From Clostridium kluyveri DSM 555 (GTDB lineage Bacteria; Bacillota; Clostridia; Clostridiales; Clostridiaceae): a stretch of 64,000 nt of DNA. The stretch lies in NCBI RefSeq assembly GCF_000016505.1, contig NC_009706.1:620001-684000 (forward strand). The letters run 5' to 3'. The translations under genes and the position numbers were made by a program. The notes below the pieces were generated by a model. It did no database searches. It had not been told where the DNA came from and saw only the letters and a list, made by a program, of their open reading frames with translations. Positions 9,542-19,788 of this stretch are shown here, one piece after another; position 1 is the stretch's first letter; each line of letters opens with the position of its first letter.

Positions 9542-11102
9542 TATACTTCTGCTCACCTTCCTTATTTTGTTTTTTAGGTATTTTTTTGTTTCTCATCATT
9601 AAAGTTAAAATTATGGCTAAAACCAATACAATAGAGATTATGGCCAGGGAATAGGCCATAGCGTCTATTGTAGCTTGGCCTTGAACCATTTTTGCAAGTG
9701 TGGATACTGCAGAAGCTTTAGCTGCTTTTAGGGATTGTCCTTCATACATATATGCTTGTGTTAATGTGCTTATAGTGTTATTAGAGGTTGCATTATAGAT
9801 ATTTATTTGTTCAGATAGTTTTAAGTAATTATAATTAGTCTTACTCTGTATTATTGTTGACATTATAGTTATACTGAGTGAACCCGATATTTGACGTATG
9901 GTATTGGAAAGAGCAGATGCCCTTCCAATTAAATTTTTTGGCACCGCATTCATCCCAACAGTATTAATTGGCATCATGGCCAGCCCTATTCCAACTGATC
10001 TCAAGCATAAAACAAGAGTTATCATTTCTCTACTGGAGTTCATATTTATTAAAGTTGAAATATGATAAGAACTTAGTCCTAATATTATTATACCAGGTAT
10101 TACAAGTGGTTTTGCACCAATTCTATCAAATAAATTACCGCTTATGGGCATCAAAAGTCCTGTAACAATGGCGGCTGGCAGCATAATTATACCTGTTTCC
10201 ATTGCAGTATAACCTCTTATATTTTGTAGAAACAAGGGTAATACATATACTCCCCCCATTAATGCTAATGTTAAAATACAAGATATAATCTGACTTGCAC
10301 TAAAGTCAAATAGTTTAAAGACTCGTAAATCAAGCAGCGGATCCGGGTGAGTAAGTTCATTTACTACAAATAACACAAGACTTAAACATCCTAAGGTTAA
10401 AAGTATAGGATATTTTACATCCGCCCAATCAATGGAGGTCCATTCACCTAATACATAGAGTAGACTGACTACACCTATTGTAGAAGATAAGAATCCTATT
10501 ATATCAAAGGATTTCAATTGCTTTCTTTTTGAATCTTTTAATAAAATGGCAGCTAATACAACACCTAGTACGCCTATAGGTACATTTATATTAAAAATAA
10601 GTCTCCAATCCATTTTTTCAATAATATATCCACCTAGTGTTGGTCCTATGGAAGGTGCCGCCATAGCGGCTATTCCCCAGATGCCAAGGGCCAGGCCTAT
10701 TTTTTCTCTTGGGAATATTTCATATATCATAGCCATCCCAACAGGCATTATCATGCCTCCACCAATGGCCTGAATAATACGGAAACATATCATTGATGTG
10801 TTGTTCCAGGCAAATCCACACAACATAGAGCCTAATGTAAACACTGTCAGTGCAAACATGTATATTTTTTTAGAGCCAAAAACATCTTGAAGATATCCAG
10901 TAAGAGGTATAATTGCCCCAAGTGCCAGGGTATATGCTGTAAGTATCCATTTTGAATCATCCATTGATACTCCAAAAACAGCCATCATCTTGGGAATTGC
11001 AATATTAACTATACTACTATCTAGTATAGACATAAATGTACCAATTACAACTACAATTAATGCCAGCCAGCTGTATAGAGAATCATGATTATTTTCTTCC
11101 AT
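9513..11102 (-). CDS. DHA2-family MFS multidrug efflux pump (EmrB/QacA type)
   Basis: A 529-aa polytopic membrane protein with about 14 hydrophobic segments. The N-terminal SSIVNIAIPKM motif is typical of DHA2 pumps, and APSIGPTLGGYI is the antiporter motif C. It would export lipophilic compounds using the proton gradient. It sits directly downstream of two HlyD-type adaptor genes and overlaps the marR gene at its 3' end. The start follows GAGGTGAT. The substrate is unknown. Confidence 0.93.
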   Translation of the reverse strand: MEENNHDSLYSWLALIVVVIGTFMSILDSSIVNIAIPKMMAVFGVSMDDSKWILTAYTLALGAIIPLTGYLQDVFGSKKIYMFALTVFTLGSMLCGFAWNNTSMICFRIIQAIGGGMIMPVGMAMIYEIFPREKIGLALGIWGIAAMAAPSIGPTLGGYIIEKMDWRLIFNINVPIGVLGVVLAAILLKDSKRKQLKSFDIIGFLSSTIGVVSLLYVLGEWTSIDWADVKYPILLTLGCLSLVLFVVNELTHPDPLLDLRVFKLFDFSASQIISCILTLALMGGVYVLPLFLQNIRGYTAMETGIIMLPAAIVTGLLMPISGNLFDRIGAKPLVIPGIIILGLSSYHISTLINMNSSREMITLVLCLRSVGIGLAMMPINTVGMNAVPKNLIGRASALSNTIRQISGSLSITIMSTIIQSKTNYNYLKLSEQINIYNATSNNTISTLTQAYMYEGQSLKAAKASAVSTLAKMVQGQATIDAMAYSLAIISIVLVLAIILTLMMRNKKIPKKQNKEGEQKYNEGGTVMLE

Positions 11103-11116
11103 TATGTATCACCTCA

Positions 11117-11770
11117 TTACTTAACATGGATTTTCACAACAGCATTGGTGCCTGGAAGTATTTTATTATTAAATTTATTAATGGAGATTTTTACAGGTAT
11201 TCTTTGAACTACTTTTGTAAATGTACCACTAGTTGAAGAAGGTAGTATAGATAAGGCAGATTGTGATGCTTCCCCCACAGATTTAACTTTTCCTGTAAAT
11301 TTTTTTGAACCATATTGGTCTATAGTAATAGTAACGGATTGTCCAATTCTTACTTTGCCAAGTTTTGTTTCCTCGATATTAGCAGTTATATAAAGCTTAT
11401 CTGGATCTATTAATGTAGCCAAGGTTTGACCCGATGACCAAATTTCACCGATGGTTCCTTGCTTTTTAATGACTATACCGTCAATAGGAGATCTTATTAA
11501 AGATTCATCTACACTTGAATCAGGAAGGTTAACCATTTCCTGGCGTGCCAGTATTTGATTTTTTATAACGGTATCTCCTTCTTCTATATTAAGTTCTAAT
11601 AATTTTCCACTAATTTGTGGAGTTACATTAACTAAATCTGCACTTACTGATGCATCATCAGTGGAAACATAATAGGTATTTTGATACCAATAATAGCATC
11701 CAATACTACCAAGTGCTGCTACAATTATTATTAATATTCCTATAATCAATATTTTCCGTTTTTCTTTCAT
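11117..11770 (-). CDS. HlyD/EmrA-like membrane fusion protein
   Basis: A 217-aa protein with one N-terminal transmembrane anchor (about 7-28), then the YYVSTDDASVSADLVNVTPQISG lipoyl-like half typical of EmrA and a second half beginning IRSPIDGIV. It lacks the long coiled-coil hairpin usual between the two lipoyl halves, so it is a short EmrA form. It lies 14 bases upstream of the pump gene and probably works as its adaptor at the outer face of the membrane. Confidence 0.88.
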   Translation of the reverse strand: MKEKRKILIIGILIIIVAALGSIGCYYWYQNTYYVSTDDASVSADLVNVTPQISGKLLELNIEEGDTVIKNQILARQEMVNLPDSSVDESLIRSPIDGIVIKKQGTIGEIWSSGQTLATLIDPDKLYITANIEETKLGKVRIGQSVTITIDQYGSKKFTGKVKSVGEASQSALSILPSSTSGTFTKVVQRIPVKISINKFNNKILPGTNAVVKIHVK

Positions 11771-11794
11771 AATTAAGGTACCCTCTTTCTTGAT

Positions 11795-12775
11795 TTATTT
11801 ATCCAGACCAATTTCTGCAAACATTCCAGGTTTTAGATTTGTATCTTTGTCTGTTAAGGTTACTTTAACTAGGATGTCTCTACTTTGGGAATTTAATGTA
11901 GAATTTATAACAGCTATTTTACCATGGAATTCTTTGTCAGGTATTTCAGATACTTTAGCAATTACAGATTGTCCTTCAGAAATTTTACTTATTATGTCTG
12001 CTGGAGCATAGGCATTTACATACAAATTGTTGGTATTAATTATAGAAACAAGTACTTTATCTGTAGATGCTATATCTCCTACATTAATGTTTCTTGCATT
12101 TACTATTCCAGAGATAGGTGCTGTAATAATGGCATTATTAAGTGATGTTTGAGCAGTTTTTAAAGCTGCTTGAGCCTGGGTTATCTGAGCTTGATAAACA
12201 TCTATAGAGGATTTTGTAGGGCCGTTGTTTAACATATTAAGTTGTTCCTGGGCAGTTTTATATTGTGCTTCTGCGGCAGATAATTGCTGATTGGCTGTAT
12301 CTAATTCTTGTTGGGTGGCCGCTCCTTCATTTAACAATGCTTGTACACGGTCATAATTTTTCTTTACTGTTTGGTAGGATTGAGATGCACTGTTTAGGCT
12401 AGCCTGGGCCTGGGCTATTTGTTCGGGGCGGGTACTATTTTGTGCATTTGTTAAATTAGCTTTCGCAGTATTAAGAGCAGCTTGGGCTTGATCAACCTGG
12501 CCTTGTAGATCTGTTGTATCTAATTTTATAATAACATCACCTTCGTTCACTTTTGAACCTAAGTCTACTGATATTTCAGAAACTTTTGCTGAAACCTTTG
12601 CAGTTACATCTGCTTCTTCGTTTGTTGCAATTTTACCACCCATTAAAAACTGGGTATTGGTACTTTGTTTAATGGTCTTGGTAGTTTTACTGGTAATGGT
12701 GCTTGTACTAGTAACAGAACTACAACCACTTAAGAGTATTGCTGCAACTAGACAAGATAAAGTAAGTCCTTTCAT
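11795..12775 (-). CDS. HlyD-type adaptor, predicted lipoprotein
   Basis: A 326-aa adaptor. The N-terminus has a signal peptide ending in the lipobox LLSGC (Cys near 18). A lipoyl-like half (KVSEISVDLGSKVNEGDVI) is followed by a long Ala/Gln-rich coiled coil (about 85-205) and then ITAPISGIVNARNINVGD. This is the RND/ABC type adaptor architecture. It is first in the efflux operon, 24 bases before the EmrA-like gene, so the operon codes for two different adaptors and one pump. GAGGAGAG precedes the ATG. Confidence 0.9.
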   Translation of the reverse strand: MKGLTLSCLVAAILLSGCSSVTSTSTITSKTTKTIKQSTNTQFLMGGKIATNEEADVTAKVSAKVSEISVDLGSKVNEGDVIIKLDTTDLQGQVDQAQAALNTAKANLTNAQNSTRPEQIAQAQASLNSASQSYQTVKKNYDRVQALLNEGAATQQELDTANQQLSAAEAQYKTAQEQLNMLNNGPTKSSIDVYQAQITQAQAALKTAQTSLNNAIITAPISGIVNARNINVGDIASTDKVLVSIINTNNLYVNAYAPADIISKISEGQSVIAKVSEIPDKEFHGKIAVINSTLNSQSRDILVKVTLTDKDTNLKPGMFAEIGLDK

Positions 12776-12842
12776 TTTTATCTCTCCTCAATATAATGTT
12801 TGTATAGTTTGTATAAATACTGTTCGCATATTAACAATATTT

Positions 12843-12871
12843 ATTATATAACCATTTAGTTGCATATTCAA
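12843..12871 (-). promoter_or_regulatory. Sigma-A-type promoter of the efflux operon
   Basis: On the minus strand TTGAAT (12866-12871) and TATAAT (12843-12848) are separated by 17 bases. It points at the lipoprotein adaptor gene 68 bases away. Confidence 0.75.
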
Positions 12872-12872
12872 C
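12859..12872. promoter_or_regulatory. Candidate MarR operator overlapping the -35 box
   Basis: GTTGCATATTCAAC is a 14-bp palindrome with a single mismatched pair; its GTTG/CAAC arms resemble MarR-family operators. It covers the -35 hexamer. A related, weaker copy (GTTCGCATATTAAC, 12822-12835) lies near the expected transcription start. Binding by the operon-encoded MarR protein would block the promoter; this is inference from position. Confidence 0.55.
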
Positions 12873-12947
12873 AAAATTATTCTAAGTATTTAATATAAAA
12901 TTTGTTTTTTATTTTTTGCTATTATGAGATTTTTGAATAAATAAAAT

Positions 12948-12970
12948 AATCTATTCAAAAGGAATAGATT
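12948..12970. repeat. Small hairpin between permease and efflux operon
   Basis: AATCTATTC and GAATAGATT form a 9-bp stem with a 5-base loop. It has no T-run. It may be a processing or termination signal; nothing more can be said. Confidence 0.3.
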
Positions 12971-13034
12971 AGGATATAAATCATTTGAAATTTTGGATAT
13001 ATACCATAGAAAACAATGGAAGAATTTCTATTGG

Positions 13035-13067
13035 ACAGAAACTGCTTGTCTTTTTCGCAGTTTCTGT
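13035..13067 (-). terminator. Hairpin after the amino acid permease gene
   Basis: An 11-bp stem (ACAGAAACTGC with its complement, 13035-13045 and 13057-13067) lies 23 bases beyond the permease stop. No T-run follows, so terminator strength is doubtful. Confidence 0.5.
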
Positions 13068-13089
13068 TATATGTAGATATGTTAGTTTT

Positions 13090-14502
13090 TTATTTACCAA
13101 TAATTTCGGATGAAAAAACACTTTTAGTAGATTTTGCTTTATTAATACCGAATACATAGTAGCAAACTATTAAGATAGCAAACCAAATAGGTGCAACTAT
13201 AATGGCAACTAGAGTATCTTTATTAAAAAACATCATTATAACTACGAAAGCTAAAAATGCTAAAGTAATCCAGTTCAAATAAGGGTAACCAAATACAGGA
13301 AAATGTAACTTTTTTACTTCTTCAGGGTTAAGTCTTTTCCTGAATTTAATTTGAGCCACTAAAACTATTCCCCATACCCAGATTGCTCCAAAGGTTGCAA
13401 CGCTGGTAACATAAGTAAATACTTTGCCGGGAACAAGATAGTTAAGCACAACTCCTATCAACAGGAAAAATGCTGAAATTACAATTCCCGTTACTGGAAC
13501 ATGTGATTTATTAAGTTTACTAAATACTTTTGGGGCTGATCCCTGCAGGGAAAGATTATAAAGCATACGTCCTGTGCTAAATATACCGCTGTTACAGGAA
13601 GATAATGCTGCGGTTAACACTACAAAGTTTATAATGCCTGCTGCTGCTGAAATACCCAGTTTATTGAAAGTAAGTACAAAAGGACTTCCTATTGTACCAA
13701 GACTGTTCCACGGATATAGGCACATTATTACAAAAAGTGCTCCCACGTAAAATACTAGTATTCTCCAAAACACTTTATTAACTGCAGCCGGTATGGTTTT
13801 TTCAGGATTTTTTGCTTCGCCAGCTGTAACACCTATAAGTTCTGTACCAAGATATGCAAACATAACCATTACTATTGAAAGCATTGGACCCCATAAACCT
13901 TTAGGTAAAAAGCCTCCATGAGACCATAAGTTTGAAATACCGATAGGTTTTCCACCATTACCTATACCAAATATAATCATAAGAAGTCCTAAGCCTATCA
14001 TTATAATAATTGTAACTACTTTAATAAGTGCAAACCAAAATTCAAATTCTCCATAAGCTTTTACGGCAATTAAATTAACACAGGTCATAATAACCAGTGC
14101 TGCTAGAGCTGGTATCCATTGGGGCATATTTGGAATCCAAAATTTTACATACACACCTACCGCAGTGATTTCAGCCATACAAGTTACAACCCACATGAAC
14201 CAATAGGTCCATCCAGTCAAGTATCCTGCTAAAGGTCCAATAAATTCGTTGGCATAGGCACTAAAGGAACCGGAAACTGGATATGAGGTTGCAAGTTCAC
14301 CTAAAGCCCTCATAATAATAAACATGGCGAATCCAGCTATAGTATATACTAATAAAATTGCTGGTCAAGCAGTTTGAATGGCATTAGCTGATCCTAAGAA
14401 TAATCCTACTCCAATTGCTCCTCCTAGGGCAATCAATTGGATATGACGTTCTTCCAGACCACGTTTTAAGTTTTCATTTTTTAATGCATCTTGTTTACTC
14501 AT
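13090..14502 (-). pseudogene. Amino acid permease interrupted by an in-frame TGA
   Basis: Read from ATG 14502 (with GGAGAG upstream) the frame gives an APC-superfamily amino acid permease N-terminus ([20 protein letters not shown]), then TGA at 14365-14367 as codon 46, then continues in the same frame to the natural end at 13090. The TGA falls where family members have Gly in an AGPAILL motif, so one base change (GGA to TGA) explains it. The remaining 411-aa frame has about 11 membrane segments but would start inside the first conserved block. Unless the stop is a sequence error or is read through, the transporter is inactive. It would have imported a cationic or neutral amino acid, unspecified. 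Confidence 0.85.
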
Positions 14503-14995
14503 CGTACTCTCCTTACTAGCCAAACGTTTTTGCAAGTATTAATTCAAAATTATTCAGCTTGAATTTTATTTGTTCAAATTTCGCATTTATTATGCATTAT
14601 TAAGAACATTTTTAAATAAATACTAGCATATTTTTTTCTTTTTAACAACTATTATTTAAATACATGTTGAATTAATAATTTTTATATTTAAAATTTATAA
14701 TATTTAAATATTATTTTATCAGTAATTACATATATAGATATTATTAATGAAATACCGGCATTTTACTTGGAATGGAAGATATATTCTTATATTATAGGAA
14801 AAATTTATCATATCTGATATGCAGATATTTATAGAATATTAAATTTGCAATTAATATATTTATGTCATTTTATATAATTAATTAATATTTTTAAGTCTTA
14901 ATAGGATATTAGTTAACATTTTTTTGAGTGTTAATATTTTATTATGATTTCAATAAATTAGTAATATAATAAAAGTTTACTTGCATATATTATTC
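14503..14995. other. AT-rich gap upstream of the permease
   Basis: About 490 very AT-rich bases. It must contain the permease promoter on the minus strand. I found no ORF, riboswitch or strong consensus promoter; the repeat element starts right after it. Confidence 0.5.
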
Positions 14996-15153
14996 AAAGT
15001 GGAAGATAAGCACTGCTGCATGCCTTTATAAGTTATTTCCCTAAAGGATAGCGTATTCTAAGTGCTAAAGACACTAAGAATACTGTTAATAAGGGTCAGG
15101 TGGAAAAAAGTAGTTCTCTATAGCAAACTCTATCTGAACCTAAGAATCACTTT
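14996..15153 (+). repeat. Dispersed foldable element, copy A
   Basis: About 158 bp homologous over its whole length to 49248-49406. The core 15052-15094 (43 bases) is identical in both copies and forms a hairpin (GTATTCT/AGAATAC plus AGTG/CACT). The outer ends AAAGTG and CACTTT can pair, and a second arm pairs AGGGTCAG with CTGAACCT. It could be a structured RNA gene or a non-autonomous mobile element with palindromic ends such as an IS200/IS605 derivative. It lies directly upstream of the car promoter. Not identified with a named family. Confidence 0.75.
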
Positions 15154-15161
15154 ATAAGTAC

Positions 15162-15190
15162 TTGACATGGAAATGTATTTTAATTAGAAT
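15162..15190 (+). promoter_or_regulatory. Promoter of carAB
   Basis: TTGACA (15162-15167), a 17-base spacer, and TAGAAT (15185-15190). The transcript would begin near 15197 and contain the attenuator before carA. Confidence 0.85.
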
Positions 15191-15221
15191 AAGACGTAAG
15201 AATTAAGTGAAAAATACACTT

Positions 15222-15371
15222 TAAATTGGTCCTGTGAGGCCAGAAAGGGGTATATATCTATATGTATGGGTATAGTTGTTTGTTAAAAAAAGTGGAATGT
15301 TTTATATTAAAAATTAGATATAGGTAATAGAAAAATTATTTCAAATGAGAGTTTTTCTATTACCTTTTTTG
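15222..15371 (+). promoter_or_regulatory. PyrR-type attenuator leader of carAB
   Basis: The leader holds the PyrR-binding loop sequence TCCTGTGAGGC inside a short TTGG/CCA-closed hairpin (15226-15245), which matches the consensus seen in Gram-positive pyr leaders. About 80 bases later a strong terminator follows: 14-bp stem (15322-15335 with 15352-15365) and a T-run to 15370. In the known mechanism UMP-bound PyrR stabilises the anti-antiterminator and lets the terminator form, lowering carAB expression when pyrimidines are plentiful. Confidence 0.88.
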
Positions 15372-15430
15372 TATATTAAAAATTAATTAAGTGTATTTTT
15401 ACAGGTAAAAATACAGGAGGTATATTATAT

Positions 15431-16480
15431 ATGAAAGCAAAACTTATATTAGAAAATGGACATGTATTCCAAGGAGAAGCCTTCGGCTATTTGAATGATA
15501 GTATAGGGGAAGTAGTTTTTAATACGGGAATGACAGGATATCAAGAAATACTTACAGACCCGTCCTATTATGGACAAATTGTTACTATGACCTATCCTCT
15601 TATAGGAAATTACGGAGTGAATTTAGAAGATGTGGAATCTGATAATCCCAAGGTAAAAGGATTTATAGTAAAGGAGAGTTGTAATTATTCCAGTAATTTT
15701 AGAGCAGAATTAGAACTTGAAGATTATCTGAAAATAAATAAAATTATAGGACTTTCAGGAATTGATACCAGAGCACTAACAAAAATGTTGAGAGCAGATG
15801 GTACCATGAAAGGAATTATAACTGTGAAGAATGTAAATTTTTCTACAGTAAAGGATACAATACAATGTTTTTCCAATGAAAATGCAGTAAAAAGGGTAAG
15901 TACAAATGAGATTTATACATTAGGTAAAGGTAAAAAACATGTGGCTATATTGGATTTCGGCATAAAGAAAAGCATAATAGAGGAATTTTTAAATAGAGGT
16001 TATAAAGTAACGGTGTTTCCTTCAGATTGTAATGCGGAAGATATCCTTAAGCAAAATCCCGATTTAATATTTTTATCTAACGGACCAGGAGATCCTTGTG
16101 ATTTAAAATTAGAAATAGAAAATATAAAAAAGCTTATAGGTAAGAAGCCTATAACAGGTATATGTCTTGGGCATCAGCTCTTAGCCCTTGCTCTTGGGGG
16201 AAGTACTGCAAAACTTAAATTTGGACACAGGGGTTGTAATCATCCTGTAAGGAATCTTGAAAGTGGCAGGGTGCATATAACTTCCCAAAATCATGGTTAT
16301 TATGTGGATAAATTACCTGACGAGATGGAACTAACCCATGTAAGTCTAAATGATGGGACTATTGAAGGTATGAAGCATAAAAAATTGCCTATATTTTCGA
16401 TACAGTTTCATCCAGAAGCATGTCCGGGACCTTCGGATAATAACTACATATTTGATGAATTTAATAAATACTCACTTTAA
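15431..16480 (+). CDS. carA: Carbamoyl-phosphate synthase small (glutaminase) subunit
   Basis: CarA releases ammonia from glutamine for carbamoyl phosphate synthesis. The 349-aa protein has the N-terminal CPSase small domain (GEVVFNTGMTGYQE) and a C-terminal class I glutamine amidotransferase domain with nucleophile C245 in GICLGHQ and the dyad H327/E329 in FHPEA. It is just downstream of a PyrR-type attenuator, so this copy serves pyrimidine synthesis. Together with CarB it acts in the cytosol. AGGAGG lies 10 bases before the ATG. Confidence 0.97.
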   Translation: MKAKLILENGHVFQGEAFGYLNDSIGEVVFNTGMTGYQEILTDPSYYGQIVTMTYPLIGNYGVNLEDVESDNPKVKGFIVKESCNYSSNFRAELELEDYLKINKIIGLSGIDTRALTKMLRADGTMKGIITVKNVNFSTVKDTIQCFSNENAVKRVSTNEIYTLGKGKKHVAILDFGIKKSIIEEFLNRGYKVTVFPSDCNAEDILKQNPDLIFLSNGPGDPCDLKLEIENIKKLIGKKPITGICLGHQLLALALGGSTAKLKFGHRGCNHPVRNLESGRVHITSQNHGYYVDKLPDEMELTHVSLNDGTIEGMKHKKLPIFSIQFHPEACPGPSDNNYIFDEFNKYSL

Positions 16481-16489
16481 AAATTATAA

Positions 16490-16521
16490 ATTGTGAATCG
16501 TGAATTGTACATTGTGAATTG
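16490..16521. repeat. Short direct repeats between carA and carB
   Basis: The 60-base spacer contains three loose tandem copies of a TTGTGAATTG-like decamer. Function unknown; probably simple slippage-type repetition. Confidence 0.5.
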
Positions 16522-16540
16522 AAAGAGGGGGTAAGGTATT

Positions 16541-19500
16541 ATGCCTTTAAATAAAAATATAAAAAAAGTTTTGGTAATAGGTTCAGGACCTATTATAATA
16601 GGTCAGGCAGCAGAATTTGATTATTCTGGAACCCAGGCCTGTGAATCGCTTAGGGAAGAGGGAATGGAGGTTGTACTTGTAAACAGTAATCCTGCTACTA
16701 TAATGACGGACAGAGAAGTGGCAGACAAGGTTTATATAGAACCACTTACGGTAGAATTTATAGAAAAAGTTATAAAGAAGGAAAAACCAGACAGCATTTT
16801 ACCGGGAATGGGTGGACAAACTGCGCTTAATCTTACCGTGGAGTTGTACGATAATAAAATACTTGAAAAATACAATGTAAAAATAATAGGTACTTCTATA
16901 GAAGCCATAAAAAAGGGTGAAGATAGAGAACTTTTTAGAGATACCATGAATAAAATAAATCAACCGGTTGTAGAAAGCGATATAGTTACGGATATAGAAA
17001 GCGGCATAAGATTTGCACAGAAAATAGGTTATCCTGTTATAGTAAGACCTGCCTATACTCTTGGAGGTACAGGTGGTGGAATAGCGGAAAATGAAGAGGA
17101 ACTTAAAATTATATTAGAATCTGGATTAGAACTTAGTTCCATAGGTCAGGTATTGCTTGAAAAGAGTATAAAAGGGTGGAAAGAAATAGAATATGAAGTT
17201 ATGAGAGACAGCTTCGGAAATTGTATAACAGTATGTAATATGGAAAATATAGATCCTGTGGGAATTCATACAGGGGACAGTATAGTTGTAGCACCAAGCC
17301 AGACTTTATCAGATAAGGAATATCAAATGCTTAGAACTGCATCTATTGACATAATAAATGAAGTTGAAATAGAAGGTGGATGTAATGTTCAGTTGGCCTT
17401 AAATCCACATTCCTTTGAATATGTAGTTATAGAGATAAATCCTAGGGTTAGCCGTTCATCAGCTCTTGCATCAAAAGCCACAGGATATCCTATTGCAAAG
17501 GTGGCAGCTAAAATAGCTCTTGGTTATGGTTTGGATGAAATAAAAAATGCAGTTACCCAGAAAACCTATGCTTGTTTTGAGCCTTCTCTGGATTATGTAG
17601 TAATAAAAATTCCTAAGTGGCCTTTTGATAAATTTCAAGGAGCTGAAAGGGAACTTGGAACTAAAATGATGGCTACAGGGGAAATAATGGCTATAGGAAG
17701 TAACTTTGAAGCTGCATTTTTAAAAGGGATAAGATCTCTTGAAATAGGAACTTATTCTTTAGATTATAAAAAGTTTAGAAATTTAAGTATGTATGAACTT
17801 AAAAATAGAATAACATATCCTGATGATGAAAGAATATTTGCACTGGCAGAGTTATTGAGAAGAAAATACAAAATTGAAAAATTATCTGAAATCACTGGTA
17901 TAGATAAATTTTTTGTAAATAAATTTAAAGGGATTATAGATGAAGAGGAAAAATTGAAAAACAGCAGTATAAGTGATATCAATAAAGAATGGTTTGTCCT
18001 GCTGAAGAAAAAAGGATTCTCTGATAAGGGAATAGCAGACATGCTTAAGGTTTCACCAGATGAGGTTTATAAACTCAGAAAAATATGGGATATAAATCCC
18101 TCTTATAAAATGGTAGATACCTGTGCAGGGGAATTTGAAGCCCTTTCTCCTTATTATTATTCTACCTATGAAGAATATGATGAGGTGGAAGTTTCAAACA
18201 ATAAAAAAGTTATAGTGATAGGATCGGGGCCTATCAGAATAGGGCAGGGTATAGAATTTGATTATGCTTCCGTACACTGCATAAAAATACTTAGAAAGCT
18301 TGGTATAGAGACTATAATAATAAATAATAACCCGGAAACTGTAAGTACAGATTTTGATATTTCAGATAAACTGTATTTTGAGCCTATAACTGAAGAAGAT
18401 GTTCTAAGTATATTGGATAAGGAAAAGCCCTACGGTGTTATATTGCAATTTGGGGGAGAAACTGCTATAAAGCTGGCAGAATTCTTAAAAGAAAAAAATA
18501 TAGTTACATTAGGTACCACTGCCGACCAGATAGATATGGCAGAAGATCGGGAAAAATTTGATGTTCTTCTTGAAAAATTGAACATTAAAAGACCTAAAGG
18601 AAAAGGAGTATGGACTATAGATGAGGGACTTGAAGAAGGAAGAAAGCTGGGATTTCCTGTACTGGTAAGGCCATCTTATGTACTTGGAGGACAAGGCATG
18701 GAAATAACTTACACGGAAAAAGAACTTGCATATTATCTTTCTATGGCTTTTAATAAAGATAAGAAAAATCCTATATTAATAGATAAATATTTAATGGGCA
18801 GGGAAATAGAAGTAGATGCCATATGTGATGGTGAGGATGTACTTATACCTGGAATTATGGAGCATTTGGAAAGGGCGGGAGTACACTCTGGGGACAGTAT
18901 AACTATGTATCCTGCTCAAAATGTAAATGATGATATGAGAGAAAAAGTTTTAGAATATACTGTAAAGTTATCTTTAGGAATAGGTATAAAAGGTATGATA
19001 AATATTCAATTCATAGAATATGAGGGCAATCTTTATGTTATAGAAGTAAATCCTAGGGCTTCAAGAACTGTTCCGTATATAAGTAAGGTAAGTAATGTAC
19101 CTATAGTTGATATTGCTACAAGAGTAATGCTTGGGGAAAAATTAAGAGATATTGGATATGGAGTTGGAATCTGCAGGGAGCCTAATATAGTAGCAGTAAA
19201 GGTTCCGGTATTTTCAACAGAGAAGCTTCCTAATGTAGAAGTTTCCTTGGGACCTGAGATGAGATCCACAGGAGAGGTTTTAGGAGTGTCTACCACCCTT
19301 GAAGGGGCCCTTTATAAAGGACTTTTGGCTGCAGATATGTTTTTTAATATGAAAAATGGAGTAATACTTGCAACTATAGGAGATCATGATAAACAGGAGT
19401 TTTTACCCATAGCAAGGGAAATACATAAATTAGGAATTAAATTTATAGCCACGGAAAATACAGCAAAACTCTTAAGTAATAATGGAATTGAAGTAAAAAA

Positions 19501-19747
19501 AATTAGAAAGATGAAAGAAGAGAGTCCAAATATAATAGATGTTATAAAAAATGAAGAGGTGGACTTAGTAATAAATACTCCTACCAAGGGAAATGATTCT
19601 ACAAGGGATGGATTTCATATAAGAAGATTGGCTGTGGAGAGGAACATAGAAGTTATAACGTCACTGGACACTTTTAGAGCTATGACTTATGTAAAAAAGA
19701 AAGATATAAATGACGATGAACTGGAAGTATTTTCAGAGTACAAATAG
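16541..19747 (+). CDS. carB: Carbamoyl-phosphate synthase large subunit
   Basis: CarB makes carbamoyl phosphate from bicarbonate, ammonia and two ATP. At 1068 aa it has the full length: two homologous ATP-grasp halves (each beginning with a GSGPI motif, near residue 14 and near 563), an oligomerisation region between them, and a C-terminal MGS-like allosteric domain (about 930-1068). It follows carA by 60 bases with a purine-rich ribosome site (GAGGGGG) and is co-transcribed with it under the pyr attenuator. No truncation or odd residues were noticed. Confidence 0.97.
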   Translation: MPLNKNIKKVLVIGSGPIIIGQAAEFDYSGTQACESLREEGMEVVLVNSNPATIMTDREVADKVYIEPLTVEFIEKVIKKEKPDSILPGMGGQTALNLTVELYDNKILEKYNVKIIGTSIEAIKKGEDRELFRDTMNKINQPVVESDIVTDIESGIRFAQKIGYPVIVRPAYTLGGTGGGIAENEEELKIILESGLELSSIGQVLLEKSIKGWKEIEYEVMRDSFGNCITVCNMENIDPVGIHTGDSIVVAPSQTLSDKEYQMLRTASIDIINEVEIEGGCNVQLALNPHSFEYVVIEINPRVSRSSALASKATGYPIAKVAAKIALGYGLDEIKNAVTQKTYACFEPSLDYVVIKIPKWPFDKFQGAERELGTKMMATGEIMAIGSNFEAAFLKGIRSLEIGTYSLDYKKFRNLSMYELKNRITYPDDERIFALAELLRRKYKIEKLSEITGIDKFFVNKFKGIIDEEEKLKNSSISDINKEWFVLLKKKGFSDKGIADMLKVSPDEVYKLRKIWDINPSYKMVDTCAGEFEALSPYYYSTYEEYDEVEVSNNKKVIVIGSGPIRIGQGIEFDYASVHCIKILRKLGIETIIINNNPETVSTDFDISDKLYFEPITEEDVLSILDKEKPYGVILQFGGETAIKLAEFLKEKNIVTLGTTADQIDMAEDREKFDVLLEKLNIKRPKGKGVWTIDEGLEEGRKLGFPVLVRPSYVLGGQGMEITYTEKELAYYLSMAFNKDKKNPILIDKYLMGREIEVDAICDGEDVLIPGIMEHLERAGVHSGDSITMYPAQNVNDDMREKVLEYTVKLSLGIGIKGMINIQFIEYEGNLYVIEVNPRASRTVPYISKVSNVPIVDIATRVMLGEKLRDIGYGVGICREPNIVAVKVPVFSTEKLPNVEVSLGPEMRSTGEVLGVSTTLEGALYKGLLAADMFFNMKNGVILATIGDHDKQEFLPIAREIHKLGIKFIATENTAKLLSNNGIEVKKIRKMKEESPNIIDVIKNEEVDLVINTPTKGNDSTRDGFHIRRLAVERNIEVITSLDTFRAMTYVKKKDINDDELEVFSEYK

Positions 19748-19788
19748 ATAAAATCAAAAGATAATATAAATTGGGGAGGTTTTATGTT

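Noticed and set aside
14365-14367. TGA in the permease read as selenocysteine
   Set aside because: The family has Gly here, a redox residue in a membrane helix makes no sense, and no obvious SECIS-type hairpin was seen next to it.
14996-15153. Repeat copy A as 6S RNA, T-box or part of the pyr leader
   Set aside because: It lies upstream of the car promoter so is not in that leader; it has no T-box sequence and several separate arms instead of the single long 6S rod.
16490-16521. Tandem decamers between carA and carB as a CRISPR or operator
   Set aside because: Units are too short and irregular, without spacers. No CRISPR array or cas gene is visible in the window.
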